A DNA stretch of 42,777 bases from JAAETI01 sp965368515. Lineage in GTDB: Bacteria > Actinomycetota > Acidimicrobiia > Spongiisociales > UBA5794. Positions 1 to 7,562 of this stretch are shown here, one piece after another. Positions within the stretch are counted from its first letter, which is position 1; each line of letters begins with the position of its first letter. A model generated the notes under the pieces. The model saw only the letters and a list, made by a program, of their open reading frames with translations. It was not told the DNA's origin and made no database searches. The stretch spans positions 1-42,777 of the forward strand of contig CBDUNF010000004.1 of NCBI GenBank assembly GCA_965368515.1, written 5' to 3'. The position numbers and the translations under genes are program-made.

Positions 1-2
1 GT

Positions 3-398
3 AAGTTGCTTGATGAGGGGCAGGCTGGGGACAATGTTGGTTTGTTGATTCGGGGTATTGGTAAGGATGATGTTGAGCGTGGGCAGGTGGTGGCTGTTCC
101 TGGTTCGATTACTCCTCATACTGAGTTTGATGGTCAGGGGTATGTGTTGACTAAGGAGGAGGGTGGTCGGCATAACCCGTTTTTTGATGGGTATCGGCCG
201 CAGTTTTATTTCCGGACGACGGATGTGACTGGTTCGGTGAAGTTGCCTGAGGGTACTGAGATGGTTATGCCTGGTGATAACACTGAGATGCGTGTTGAGT
301 TGGGTAAGCCGATCGCGATGGACGAGGGTCTCCGGTTTGCTATCCGTGAGGGTGGCCGCACCGTCGGCGCCGGCCGCGTCACCAAGATCCACAAGTAA
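3..398 (+). CDS. tuf: Elongation factor Tu, C-terminal part (5' truncated by window)
   Basis: EF-Tu is the GTPase that delivers aminoacyl-tRNA to the ribosome. Only about the last 131 codons are in the window, covering the end of domain 2 (KLLDEGQAGDNVG) and domain 3 (PGSITPHTEF, FRTTDVTG, MPGDN, FAIREGGRTVGAGRVTKI). The G domain lies outside. It stops 11 bases before rpsJ, so the end of a str operon runs straight into the S10 operon. The codon usage is odd. In the first 103 codons (to about 311) almost every third base is T or G, with only four C and no A. In the last 28 codons, 16 end in C, like the rest of the window. The identity is secure; the mosaic composition is treated as a finding. 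Confidence 0.98.
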   Translation, partial: KLLDEGQAGDNVGLLIRGIGKDDVERGQVVAVPGSITPHTEFDGQGYVLTKEEGGRHNPFFDGYRPQFYFRTTDVTGSVKLPEGTEMVMPGDNTEMRVELGKPIAMDEGLRFAIREGGRTVGAGRVTKIHK

Positions 399-409
399 GA
401 GGATTAAAG

Positions 410-721
410 ATGGCAGACGAACATCGGATCCGCATTCGGCTCAAGGCGTACGACCACTCGGTCGTCGACGAGTCGGCGCGCAAGATTGCAGAGACCGTGA
501 TTCGCACTCAAGCGAAGATCAAGGGTCCGGTGCCACTGCCGACCCGGATTCATCGCTATTGCGTAATCCGTGGACCGCACGTAGACAAGACCAGCCGGGA
601 GCATTTCGAGATGCGTATCCATCGGCGGCTCATCGACATCTTGGAGCCAACGCCCAAGACCGTTGAGTCCCTGATGCGCCTCGACCTCCCTGCCGGCGTA
701 GAAGTGGAGATCAAGAGGTGA
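410..721 (+). CDS. rpsJ: 30S ribosomal protein S10
   Basis: S10 is a 30S head protein and also the NusE antitermination factor. The 103-residue product has the expected length and motifs: RIRLKAYDH near the N-terminus, GPVPLPT in the middle and SREHFEMR...RLIDI...DLPAGVEVEIK at the end. The ATG at 410 follows tuf by 11 bases with a modest GAGG at 399-402. It is the first gene of the S10 operon. Its TGA stop overlaps the GTG start of rplC, which implies translational coupling. I see no convincing promoter between tuf and this gene, so transcription may come through tuf or start inside it. Confidence 0.98.
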   Translation: MADEHRIRIRLKAYDHSVVDESARKIAETVIRTQAKIKGPVPLPTRIHRYCVIRGPHVDKTSREHFEMRIHRRLIDILEPTPKTVESLMRLDLPAGVEVEIKR

Positions 722-1356
722 AGACAATCCTCGGAGAGAAGCTGGGCATGACTCAGATCTTTGATGATGAGGCGCGGGCAATCCCCGTCACCATCATCAA
801 GGCGGGTCCTGTTCGGGTTACTCAGATCAAGCGCGCCGACACGGACGGCTACTCCGCAATCCAGATTGCGTTCAAAGAGATGGCAACCAAGCACATCAAT
901 CGTGCGACTGCCGGCCACTTTGCCAAGTCCGATGCACCGCCGGCCAAGCACATTGTCGAGGTTCGCGTTGATGATCCAGATCAGTTTGAGCTGGGTCAAG
1001 AGATCGGTATCGGTGACATCCTCGCCGAAGGCCAGAAGGCCGACGTAACCGGGATCACCAAGGGCAAAGGCTTCGCCGGTGCCATGAAGCGACACAACTT
1101 CAAGGGACAGGGCGCCAGCCACGGTGTGCACAAGGTGCACCGTGCTCCTGGAGCCATCGGCGCCTGCGCAACTCCGGCTCGCGTCTTCAAGGGCAAGCGG
1201 ATGCCAGGTCGTATGGGCGGTGACCAGGTAACCATGATGAACCTCGACGTCGTCAAGGTCGACGCCGAGCGCAACGTGGTAATGGTTCGTGGCGCGGTAC
1301 CCGGCCCCAAGGGCGCCGTGCTCGTTATGCGAAAGGCGGTGAAGAGCAATGGCTGA
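718..1356 (+). CDS. rplC: 50S ribosomal protein L3
   Basis: L3 is an early-assembling 50S protein whose long loop reaches the peptidyl transferase centre. The product has 212 residues, the usual bacterial length. It begins KTILGEKLGMTQIF and carries the conserved central region GASHGVHK...HRAPGAIG...ATPARVFKGKRMPGRMG. The GTG start at 718 overlaps the rpsJ stop by four bases; no upstream start is needed to recover the conserved N-terminus. The gene ends by overlapping rplD by eight bases. Confidence 0.98.
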   Translation: MKTILGEKLGMTQIFDDEARAIPVTIIKAGPVRVTQIKRADTDGYSAIQIAFKEMATKHINRATAGHFAKSDAPPAKHIVEVRVDDPDQFELGQEIGIGDILAEGQKADVTGITKGKGFAGAMKRHNFKGQGASHGVHKVHRAPGAIGACATPARVFKGKRMPGRMGGDQVTMMNLDVVKVDAERNVVMVRGAVPGPKGAVLVMRKAVKSNG

Positions 1357-2035
1357 CAAGCTTACGGCTGATCTCTACAGCGCCGACGGCACAAAGAAGG
1401 GCACCGTTGATCTCGAGAAAGAGATCTTCGGGATCGAGCCCAATATGGCAGTGATGCACCAGGTGGTGACCGCACAGCTTGCGGCCGCTCGCGCGGGGAC
1501 CCACTCCACCAAGACCCGCGCCGAGGTGCGTGGTGGTGGCCGCAAGCCCTGGCGCCAAAAGGGTCTGGGACGAGCTCGCCACGGTTCTATCCGTTCCCCG
1601 CAATGGGCGGGTGGCGGTGTTGCCCACGGACCCAAGCCGCGTGACTATTCGCAGCGCACCCCCAAGAAGATGAAGCGTCTTGCCTTGCGCAGCGCATTGT
1701 CCGCACGGGCTGCAGCCGGCAAGATCAAGGTCGTCGAGACTTTCGACGTGTGGGACAAGCCGAAGACAAAGAGCGCGATCAGCCTGCTCGAAGCAATGGA
1801 GATCAGCGGCAAGGTCCTTCTGCTCGCAGAGGATCATGAGAAGACGGCGATCAAGTCGTTCCGGAATCTCAAGAGCGTCATCGCCAGCAGCCTCGGTCAG
1901 GCCAACACCTACGACGTGCTCTGGGCCGACACGATTGTCATGAGCCAGGGAACTCTCGAGCTCGGCCAGGGGACGCCGCGCGGCACTGAGAGGCACGCTG
2001 CTCAGGTCAACGAAGGCACCGAGGACACAGCATGA
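1349..2035 (+). CDS. rplD: 50S ribosomal protein L4
   Basis: L4 binds 23S rRNA and lines the exit tunnel; in enterobacteria it also autoregulates the S10 operon. The 228-residue protein carries the hallmark loop (RGGGRKPWRQKGLGRARHGS, then SPQWAGGG) and the C-terminal Rossmann-like core (KVLLLAEDHEK, NLKSVIASSLGQANTYDVLWAD). It is about 15-20 residues longer than typical L4 because of a polar tail after the core (residues about 206-228). The ATG at 1349 lies inside the end of rplC, and the stop overlaps the rplW ATG by four bases. Confidence 0.97.
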   Translation: MADKLTADLYSADGTKKGTVDLEKEIFGIEPNMAVMHQVVTAQLAAARAGTHSTKTRAEVRGGGRKPWRQKGLGRARHGSIRSPQWAGGGVAHGPKPRDYSQRTPKKMKRLALRSALSARAAAGKIKVVETFDVWDKPKTKSAISLLEAMEISGKVLLLAEDHEKTAIKSFRNLKSVIASSLGQANTYDVLWADTIVMSQGTLELGQGTPRGTERHAAQVNEGTEDTA

Positions 2036-2322
2036 AAAGGAATCCCCGCGACATCATCTTTGAGCCGGTCGTATCGGAGAAATCCTATGACCTGATCCAG
2101 GACTTCAACACGTATACGTTTGTTGTCGACAAGCGCGCCAACAAGACGGAGATCAAGCAGGCAGTAGCCGAGATCTTTGATGTGCGTGTGACCCGGGTCA
2201 ACACAATCAACCGCAGAGGCAAAGTGAAGCGCACCGGTTGGAAGATGGGCAAACGCCCTGACTCCAAGCGAGCCCTCGTGACGCTGGCTGTGGGCAGTTC
2301 TATCGACATTTTCGAGGTCTGA
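2032..2322 (+). CDS. rplW: 50S ribosomal protein L23
   Basis: L23 sits at the tunnel exit and docks trigger factor and SRP. The product has 96 residues, the normal size, with the conserved EPVVSEKSYDL start, the TFVVDKRANKTEIKQAV segment and the VNTINRRGKVKR loop. The ATG overlaps the rplD stop (ATGA arrangement), and the stop lies one base before the rplB ATG. This is its standard position in the S10 operon. Confidence 0.97.
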   Translation: MKRNPRDIIFEPVVSEKSYDLIQDFNTYTFVVDKRANKTEIKQAVAEIFDVRVTRVNTINRRGKVKRTGWKMGKRPDSKRALVTLAVGSSIDIFEV

Positions 2323-2323
2323 T

Positions 2324-3157
2324 ATGGGTGTCAAGAAACTAAAACCGACATCACCGGGTCGCCGGTTCCAGACCGTTTCTGACTTCGAAAGCGTTACGAA
2401 AGACACGCCGGAGAAGAGCTTGCTCGCCAAGCAGAAGCGTTCATCTGGTCGCAACGCATACGGTCGGATCACGTCACGTCACCGTGGGGGCGGTCACAAG
2501 CGCCGTTACCGCATTATCGACTTCCGACGCAACAAAGATGGCGTGCCGGCCACAGTTGCCGGGATCGAGTACGACCCCAACCGCAACGCCCGTATTGCCT
2601 TGCTGCACTACCACGACGGCGAGAAGCGCTACATTTTGAGCCCGCTGGGCATTGAGGTCGGCGACGTTCTCGAGTCAGGTTCCAAAGCCGAGATTCGTCC
2701 CGGAAACGCACTCCCGCTTCGCAATATCCCGACCGGCACAACCGTGCACGCGGTCGAGATGCGTCCTGGTGGAGGAGCGAAGATGGGCCGAGCCGCAGGC
2801 ACCGCCATCCAGCTCATGTCAAAGGAAGGCGGCTACGCCCTGCTTCGGCTCCCGTCCGGCGAAATGCGCCAGGTCGAGCTCGATTGTCGGGGTACGGTGG
2901 GCCAGGTCGGCAACCCGGACGCAGAATTGGTCAAGATCGGCAAAGCTGGTCGAAGCCGCTGGAAGGGCAAGCGCCCGCAATCGCGTGGTGTTGCCATGAA
3001 CCCGGTCGATCACCCCCTCGGTGGTGGCGAAGGCCGTAGCTCGGGTGGCCGTCACCCGGTGAGCCCGTGGGGCAAGCCGGAAGGCCGGACCCGTCAGAAG
3101 AACAAGGCGAGCGACAAGTACATCGTTCGACGTAGAACCAAGAAGGGACGTCGCTAA
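2324..3157 (+). CDS. rplB: 50S ribosomal protein L2
   Basis: L2 helps join the subunits and is required for peptidyl transferase activity. The 277-residue protein shows the conserved SGRNAYGRITSRHRGGGHKR segment near the start and the diagnostic MNPVDHPLGGGEG motif near the C-terminus, which contains the functionally important histidine of the family. The C-terminus is basic (VRRRTKKGRR). The start at 2324 follows rplW by one base, and the TAA stop shares its final A with the rpsS ATG. Confidence 0.98.
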   Translation: MGVKKLKPTSPGRRFQTVSDFESVTKDTPEKSLLAKQKRSSGRNAYGRITSRHRGGGHKRRYRIIDFRRNKDGVPATVAGIEYDPNRNARIALLHYHDGEKRYILSPLGIEVGDVLESGSKAEIRPGNALPLRNIPTGTTVHAVEMRPGGGAKMGRAAGTAIQLMSKEGGYALLRLPSGEMRQVELDCRGTVGQVGNPDAELVKIGKAGRSRWKGKRPQSRGVAMNPVDHPLGGGEGRSSGGRHPVSPWGKPEGRTRQKNKASDKYIVRRRTKKGRR

Positions 3158-3429
3158 TGGCACGGAGCCTGAAAAAGGGGCCGTTCATCGACGACCATCT
3201 GATGAAGAAGGTCGAAGCGGCGAACGCCAAGGGTGAGAAGAAAGTAATCCGGACGTGGAGCCGTCGTTCCACCATCACACCCGAGATGGTGGGTCACACC
3301 ATTGCGGTGCACGACGGCCGCAAGCACGTTCCGGTCTACGTCAGCGAATCGATGGTTGGGCACAAGCTGGGCGAATTCGCTCAGACCCGCACCTTCCGCG
3401 GCCACGCTGGATCGGTGAGGAGAGGATGA
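3157..3429 (+). CDS. rpsS: 30S ribosomal protein S19
   Basis: S19 is a 30S head protein that contacts the A-site finger. The 90-residue product has the classic sequence: an ARSLKKGPFIDDHL start, then RTWSRRSTI, PEMVGHTIAVHDGRKHVPVYV and MVGHKLGEFA. Its ATG uses the last base of the rplB stop (TAATG), and its TGA overlaps the rplV ATG. Length and position are entirely standard. Confidence 0.98.
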   Translation: MARSLKKGPFIDDHLMKKVEAANAKGEKKVIRTWSRRSTITPEMVGHTIAVHDGRKHVPVYVSESMVGHKLGEFAQTRTFRGHAGSVRRG

Positions 3430-3776
3430 AAGTTCGAGCTCAAGCTAAGTACGTGCGGCAGTCGCCATCAAAGATTCGGCTGGTCCTCGATCTCGTGCGC
3501 GGCATGCCTGTCGATGACGCCAGGGCAACGCTCGATTTCACCAACCGACGCGCCGCACCAACCATCAAAAAGGTACTGGAGTCGGCGGTCGCCAACGCAG
3601 AACACAACTTTGCGCTCGACGCAGATGAGCTGTTCATCGCAGAGGCATTTGCCGATGAGGGTCCAACGCTGAAGCGTTGGCGACCCCGTGCTCGCGGGCG
3701 GGCAACCCGCATCAACAAGCGCACCAGTCACATCACGATCGTCGTGGCCGACGACGATGAAGGAGAGGACTCCTAA
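3426..3776 (+). CDS. rplV: 50S ribosomal protein L22
   Basis: L22 lines the exit tunnel with an extended beta hairpin. From the ATG at 3426 the product is 116 residues, starting KVRAQAKYVRQSPSKIR and continuing with LVRGMPVDDA, ESAVANAEHN and the hairpin signature PTLKRWRPRARGRA with RTSHITIVV. The frame is open further upstream, but that part lies inside rpsS and matches nothing in L22. The 3426 start also forms the ATGA overlap seen throughout this operon and is preceded by GAGAGG. The short C-terminal tail is acidic (DDDEGEDS). Confidence 0.97.
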   Translation: MKVRAQAKYVRQSPSKIRLVLDLVRGMPVDDARATLDFTNRRAAPTIKKVLESAVANAEHNFALDADELFIAEAFADEGPTLKRWRPRARGRATRINKRTSHITIVVADDDEGEDS

Positions 3777-4855
3777 TGGGCCAGAAAATCCACCCATACG
3801 GTTTCCGTCTCGGGATCGTGACCGATTGGAAATCGCGCTGGTATTCAGATATCGATTACGCCGATCACGTCAATGAGGACTGGGACATCCGCAGCTACCT
3901 GCAAGGTGAGCTGAAGCGGGGTGCAGTGTCTCGGATCGACATCGAGCGGATCGGTGACAAGAAGGTTCAGGTCGACATCCATACTGCTCGTCCCGGTGTC
4001 GTTATCGGACGCGGCGGTTCTGAGGCAGAGCGGCTTCGCTCCGGTCTCGAGAAGCTGACCAACAAGATTGTCAAGTTCAACGTCAACGAGGTCCAGAACG
4101 CCGAGACCGACGCAACGCTGCTAGCTCGTAGCGTTGCCGATCAGCTCGAAGGCCGTGTCTCGTTCCGGCGAGCCATGAAGCGTGCGGTATCTACCGCGCT
4201 CAAGGCCGGCGCAGAAGGCGTCCGTGTCCAGGCTTCCGGCCGACTCGGTGGCGCCGACATGGGTCGGCGTGAGTGGTACCTCGAGGGGCGCGTCCCGCTA
4301 CACACGCTGCGGGCCGACATCGACTACGGCTCGGCAACTGCCCGGACCACCGTCGGCGCCATCGGCGTCAAGGTGTGGGTATACAAGGGTGAGGTCATCC
4401 CCTCGCTCGCCGCGAATCGTGAGAAGATCGAGGCCGAGGCGCGTCTCGCTGCTGGTGGGCCATCGGCCCGCCGCCGCAAGAGCGCCAAGTCGCGGGCCGA
4501 AGAGGCTGCGGGCGGCACTCAGCGTCGCATCATCGAGGCCGGAGGCGGCAAGCGTCTCATCGAGGCCGGCGGTGGCAAGCGTCGTGGCAAGCGGACGGCG
4601 GACGAGTCCCCTGAGGTGATCACCACCGCTGAGGCCAAGGACGCATTCGAGATGGCCCGCTCTGAGGCCGAGGAGATCCTCGCCGAAGAGGCGACCGATG
4701 TTGCCACATCGGTCGGCGACGACGGCGCTGCCGTGGTCGAGGCTGCCGAGGCTGCTCCGGAAGCCGAAGCTGCAGCAGAAGGCGCAGTAGACGCTGCTCC
4801 GGAAGCCACGGAAGAGACACCCGAGCCGAAGACCGATGAGGGAGGTGAAGCCTGA
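3776..4855 (+). CDS. rpsC: 30S ribosomal protein S3 with long acidic C-terminal extension
   Basis: S3 is a 30S protein with a KH domain that surrounds the mRNA entry tunnel. Residues 1 to about 210 are a normal S3: GQKIHPYGFRLG start, KH-type GVVIGRGGSEAERLR, GRLGGADMGRREW and VGVKVW-like end. Bacterial S3 is usually 210-280 residues; this one has 359. The extra part, from about 215, first has a basic stretch (ARRRKSAKSR), then two near-identical nonapeptides IIEAGGGKR/LIEAGGGKR (252-269), then an Ala/Glu-rich acidic tail. The extension is in the same frame with similar codon usage, and the next gene starts on its stop codon, so it is not an obvious frameshift artefact. Its role is unknown. 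Confidence 0.97.
   Translation: MGQKIHPYGFRLGIVTDWKSRWYSDIDYADHVNEDWDIRSYLQGELKRGAVSRIDIERIGDKKVQVDIHTARPGVVIGRGGSEAERLRSGLEKLTNKIVKFNVNEVQNAETDATLLARSVADQLEGRVSFRRAMKRAVSTALKAGAEGVRVQASGRLGGADMGRREWYLEGRVPLHTLRADIDYGSATARTTVGAIGVKVWVYKGEVIPSLAANREKIEAEARLAAGGPSARRRKSAKSRAEEAAGGTQRRIIEAGGGKRLIEAGGGKRRGKRTADESPEVITTAEAKDAFEMARSEAEEILAEEATDVATSVGDDGAAVVEAAEAAPEAEAAAEGAVDAAPEATEETPEPKTDEGGEA
4529..4582 (+). repeat. 27-bp direct tandem repeat inside rpsC
   Basis: Two adjacent 27-base units (4529-4555 and 4556-4582) differ at three positions and encode IIEAGGGKR and LIEAGGGKR in the S3 tail. The pair looks like an in-frame duplication that lengthened the linker between the basic and acidic parts of the extension. 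Confidence 0.85.
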
Positions 4856-5265
4856 TGTTGATGCCAAAGCGCACGAAGTACCGCAAGGTGCACAAGGGGC
4901 GCATGACCGGCAAAGCAAAGGGTGGAACCCGCGTCACCTTCGGTGAGTTCGGGCTCCAGGCACAGGAACCGGGTTGGATCACTGCTCGGCAGATCGAGTC
5001 AGCACGTGTTGCAATGACCCGCAGGATCAAGCGTGGCGGCAAGGTGTGGATCAACATCTTTCCGGACAAACCGGTCACCGAGAAGCCGGCTGAGACCCGT
5101 ATGGGCTCTGGCAAGGGCAACCCGGAGTACTGGGTTGCGGTCGTCAAGCCGGGCCGGGTCATGTTTGAACTCGCCGGTGTCGACGAGGAATTGGCACGTG
5201 AAGCCATGCGCTTGGCCGGGAACAAACTCCCGATCAAGACCAAATTTGTAGTGCGGGAGGACTGA
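4855..5265 (+). CDS. rplP: 50S ribosomal protein L16
   Basis: L16 helps position A-site tRNA and organises the peptidyl transferase region. The product has 136 residues with the conserved RTKYRKVHKGRM, GGTRVTFGEFGLQA, RQIESARVAMTR, RGGKVWINIFPDKPVT and KPAETRMGSGKGNPEYWVAVVKPGR segments. Two ATGs compete, at 4855 and 4861. The first gives MLMPKRTKYRK, matching the usual ML(I/M)P start, overlaps the rpsC stop by one base and has GGAGGT at 4841-4846. Confidence 0.97.
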   Translation: MLMPKRTKYRKVHKGRMTGKAKGGTRVTFGEFGLQAQEPGWITARQIESARVAMTRRIKRGGKVWINIFPDKPVTEKPAETRMGSGKGNPEYWVAVVKPGRVMFELAGVDEELAREAMRLAGNKLPIKTKFVVRED

Positions 5266-5498
5266 TGAAGGCACTCGAACTCAGAGAGCTCGACGCATCA
5301 GAGCTCGCGGAGAAACTAGACGAAGCCAAGGAAGAGCTGTTCAACCTTCGGTTCCAGATGGCAACCAACCAGCTGGACAACACGAGTCGGCTCCGCCAAC
5401 TCAGGCGTGAGATTGCCAGAATCAGCACGGTCATCCGTGAGCAAGAGATTGCTGCTTGGAAACGTCTGCAGGAGGACGCCAGTGAGGAAGCGCGATGA
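5265..5498 (+). CDS. rpmC: 50S ribosomal protein L29
   Basis: L29 is a small two-helix protein at the tunnel exit next to L23. The 77-residue product contains the family signature LRELDASELAEKLDEAKEE followed by LFNLRFQMATNQLDN and RQLRREIARI. The ATG shares one base with the rplP stop, and the stop overlaps the rpsQ ATG by four bases. The last ten residues are an ordinary variable tail. Confidence 0.96.
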   Translation: MKALELRELDASELAEKLDEAKEELFNLRFQMATNQLDNTSRLRQLRREIARISTVIREQEIAAWKRLQEDASEEAR

Positions 5499-5752
5499 CT
5501 GAACGCGGACGTAGAAAGAGCAGAGTCGGCATCGTGATTTCCGATGTACGGGACAAGACCGTTACCGTAGAGGTCGTCGATTCCAAGCGGCACCCCAAGT
5601 ACGGCAAGACGGTGCGTGTACGGAAGAAGTTCCATGCTCATGACGAGCAGAACGACGCGCATCTCGGCGATACCGTCAAGATCGAAGAGACCCGACCTCT
5701 GTCGAAGACAAAGCGCTGGCGTGTCAGCGAAGTAGTGGAGAGAGCCCGATGA
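5495..5752 (+). CDS. rpsQ: 30S ribosomal protein S17
   Basis: S17 is an OB-fold primary 16S rRNA-binding protein. The 85-residue product shows KSRVGIVISDVRDKTVTVEV, then HPKYGKTVRVRKKFHAHDE and the closing GDTVKIEETRPLSKTKRW motif. It is the last gene of the classical S10 set and runs straight into rplN by a four-base overlap, so S10 and spc probably form one transcription unit here. Confidence 0.97.
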   Translation: MTERGRRKSRVGIVISDVRDKTVTVEVVDSKRHPKYGKTVRVRKKFHAHDEQNDAHLGDTVKIEETRPLSKTKRWRVSEVVERAR

Positions 5753-6117
5753 TTCAGCAAGAAACGCGACTCAAGGTCGCGGACAACAGTGGAGCCCGCG
5801 AGCTTCTCTGTATCCGCGTGCTTGGGGGTTCATCGCGCCGCTACGCCGGTCTCGGTGACATCATCGTCGGCACCGTGAAAGACGCCATTCCCGGCGGCGG
5901 TGTCAAGAAGGGTGATGTCGTCAAGGCAGTCGTCGTCAGGACCCGCAAGGAAAGCCGCCGCAAGGACGGCACCTACATCAGGTTCGATGACAACGCTTGT
6001 GTGATCATCAACGATCAGCAGCAGGCTCGCGGCACTCGTATTTTTGGCCCGGTCGGGCGTGAGCTTCGTGACAAGAAGTTCATGCGGATCGTGTCGATGG
6101 CTCCGGAGGTGCTGTGA
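5749..6117 (+). CDS. rplN: 50S ribosomal protein L14
   Basis: L14 lies at the subunit interface and contacts 16S helix 14 in the 70S ribosome. The 122-residue product begins MIQQETRLKVADNSGARELLCI and contains VLGGSSRRYAGLGDIIV, KKGDVVKAVVVRTRKE and FDDNACVIIN, all characteristic. Length is exactly typical. It is the first gene of the spc block, and its TGA shares a base with the rplX ATG. Confidence 0.98.
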   Translation: MIQQETRLKVADNSGARELLCIRVLGGSSRRYAGLGDIIVGTVKDAIPGGGVKKGDVVKAVVVRTRKESRRKDGTYIRFDDNACVIINDQQQARGTRIFGPVGRELRDKKFMRIVSMAPEVL

Positions 6118-6425
6118 TGAAGCTGAAAACCGGCGACACAGTCAAGATCATCGCGGGCAAGGACAAGGGCGCCGAGAGCAAGGTCGCACGTGTGCTTCCC
6201 GACAAGAACCGCATAATCGTTGAAGGCGTGGCGACAGCCAAGCGTCATCAGCGCCCGCAGGGTCAGACCATGCAGGGTGGAATCATCGACAAGGACATGC
6301 CGATTGATGTCTCCAATGTCATGATCGTCTGCCCCGATTGCGGGCCGACCAAGATCGGAGCTCGTCGTGACGACGAGGGCCGTAAGTATCGGGTATGCCG
6401 CAAGTGCGGGAGGGACCTCGGATGA
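6117..6425 (+). CDS. rplX: 50S ribosomal protein L24, four-cysteine form
   Basis: L24 initiates 50S assembly. The 102-residue product begins MKLKTGDTVKIIAGKDKG, the KOW-type motif of the family. A GTG at 6114 would add one residue, but the ATG at 6117 gives the conserved start and has GGAGGT (6105-6110) six bases upstream. The C-terminal half carries two CxxC pairs (Cys72/75 and Cys94/97), so this is a potential zinc-ribbon version of L24. The stop overlaps the rplE ATG. Confidence 0.96.
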   Translation: MKLKTGDTVKIIAGKDKGAESKVARVLPDKNRIIVEGVATAKRHQRPQGQTMQGGIIDKDMPIDVSNVMIVCPDCGPTKIGARRDDEGRKYRVCRKCGRDLG

Positions 6426-6979
6426 CTCCTCGTTTGAAAGAGAAGTACGACTCTGAGATCCGGGACAAGCTCCAGAAGGAGCTCGAGCTCGACAACGTGA
6501 TGCGGGTTCCGCGTCTGCTGAAGATCAATGTCAACATGGGCGTCGGCGACGTCGTCCAGGACGGCAAGCTGATCAACGGCGCCGTCGAGGATCTCCGCAT
6601 CATTACGGGTCAGCACCCGAAGGTGACCAAGTCCACCAAGTCGATCGCCAACTTCAAGTTGCGCGAAGGCTTGCCGGTCGGCGCCTCGGTGACCCTCCGT
6701 GGCGCTCGCATGTGGGAGTTCTTCGATCGTCTCGTGTCTGCGGCTATCCCGCGGATCCGTGACTTTCGTGGACTCAGCCCGAGGGGATTTGACGGGCGTG
6801 GCAACTACAGCTTCGGCGTTGATGAGCAACTGATCTTCCCGGAGATTGACTACGACAAGATTCAAAAGGTACGGGGTATGGACATCACGTTCGTGACCTC
6901 CGCCGAGAACGATGAGCACGGCAAGGCCTTGCTCGATGCGTTCGGCTTCCCGTTCCGCCAACAACAGGCAGGTGTGTGA
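6422..6979 (+). CDS. rplE: 50S ribosomal protein L5
   Basis: L5 binds 5S rRNA and the P-site tRNA elbow in the central protuberance. From the ATG at 6422 the product is 185 residues: PRLKEKYDSEI start, then RLLKINVNMGVGD, TGQHPKVTKSTKSIANFKLREG, VTLRGARMWEFFDRL and FDGRGNYSFGVDEQLIFPEI. Reading the frame further upstream only adds residues from inside rplX. The start forms an ATGA overlap with the rplX stop. Confidence 0.97.
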   Translation: MTPRLKEKYDSEIRDKLQKELELDNVMRVPRLLKINVNMGVGDVVQDGKLINGAVEDLRIITGQHPKVTKSTKSIANFKLREGLPVGASVTLRGARMWEFFDRLVSAAIPRIRDFRGLSPRGFDGRGNYSFGVDEQLIFPEIDYDKIQKVRGMDITFVTSAENDEHGKALLDAFGFPFRQQQAGV

Positions 6980-7164
6980 TGGCGAAGAAGTCGATGATCG
7001 CCAAGGCCAACCGTAAGCCGAAGTTCAAGGTTCGTGCTTACAACCGCTGTCGGCGATGCGGTCGTCCCCGCGCCTACATGCGCAAGTTTGGGATGTGCCG
7101 TATTTGTGTTCGTGAGCTGGCCCATCGCGGCGAGCTCCCTGGAGTCAGAAAGGCGTCCTGGTAA
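6979..7164 (+). CDS. rpsN: 30S ribosomal protein S14, zinc-binding type
   Basis: S14 is a late-assembling 30S head protein. This is the short zinc form (61 residues) with Cys24/Cys27 and Cys40/Cys43 in the CRRCGRP...CRIC arrangement. The start is the ATG at 6979, which shares its A with the rplE stop; a GTG one codon earlier is less likely. The stop shares a base with the rpsH ATG. Many actinobacteria also carry a longer zinc-free paralogue elsewhere; none is visible here. Confidence 0.97.
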   Translation: MAKKSMIAKANRKPKFKVRAYNRCRRCGRPRAYMRKFGMCRICVRELAHRGELPGVRKASW

Positions 7165-7559
7165 TGCATACAGATCCAATCGCCGACATGCTGACACGGA
7201 TTCGCAACGCCAATACGGCGCTGCATCCCCAGGTCAAGATGCCGTCGTCGAAGCTCAAGGAAGAGGTCGCCAAGATCCTCGCTTCCGAGGGCTATCTAGA
7301 TAGCTACAAAGTTGAAGAAGCCAAGGTCGGCAAGGAACTGACGATCTCGCTGCGATACATGAACAACCGTGATCGTGTGTTGCAGGGTCTACGTCGAGTC
7401 TCGACCCCCGGTCGTCGTGTCTATAAGGGCGCGGGTGACCTGGCGCGAGTTCGTGGCGGCATCGGAGTGTCGATCGTCTCGACATCTGAGGGCCTGCTCA
7501 CCGACCGTGAGGCGCGCCGACGTAACGTCGGTGGAGAGATCCTGTGTGAGGTTTGGTGA
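7164..7559 (+). CDS. rpsH: 30S ribosomal protein S8
   Basis: S8 is a primary 16S rRNA binder and, in enterobacteria, the spc operon translational repressor. The 131-residue product starts MHTDPIADMLTRIRNAN and includes KMPSSKLKEEVAKIL, RRVSTPGRRVY and the C-terminal GIGVSIVSTSEGLLTDREARR...GGEILCEVW motif. Length is standard. It starts on the rpsN stop and is followed by rplF after three bases. Confidence 0.98.
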   Translation: MHTDPIADMLTRIRNANTALHPQVKMPSSKLKEEVAKILASEGYLDSYKVEEAKVGKELTISLRYMNNRDRVLQGLRRVSTPGRRVYKGAGDLARVRGGIGVSIVSTSEGLLTDREARRRNVGGEILCEVW

Positions 7560-7562
7560 CGT

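Noticed and set aside
556..1359. Long minus-strand open frame opposite rplC
   Set aside because: It lies antisense to a certain ribosomal protein gene and its product has no recognisable family; it is a by-product of high-GC codon usage.
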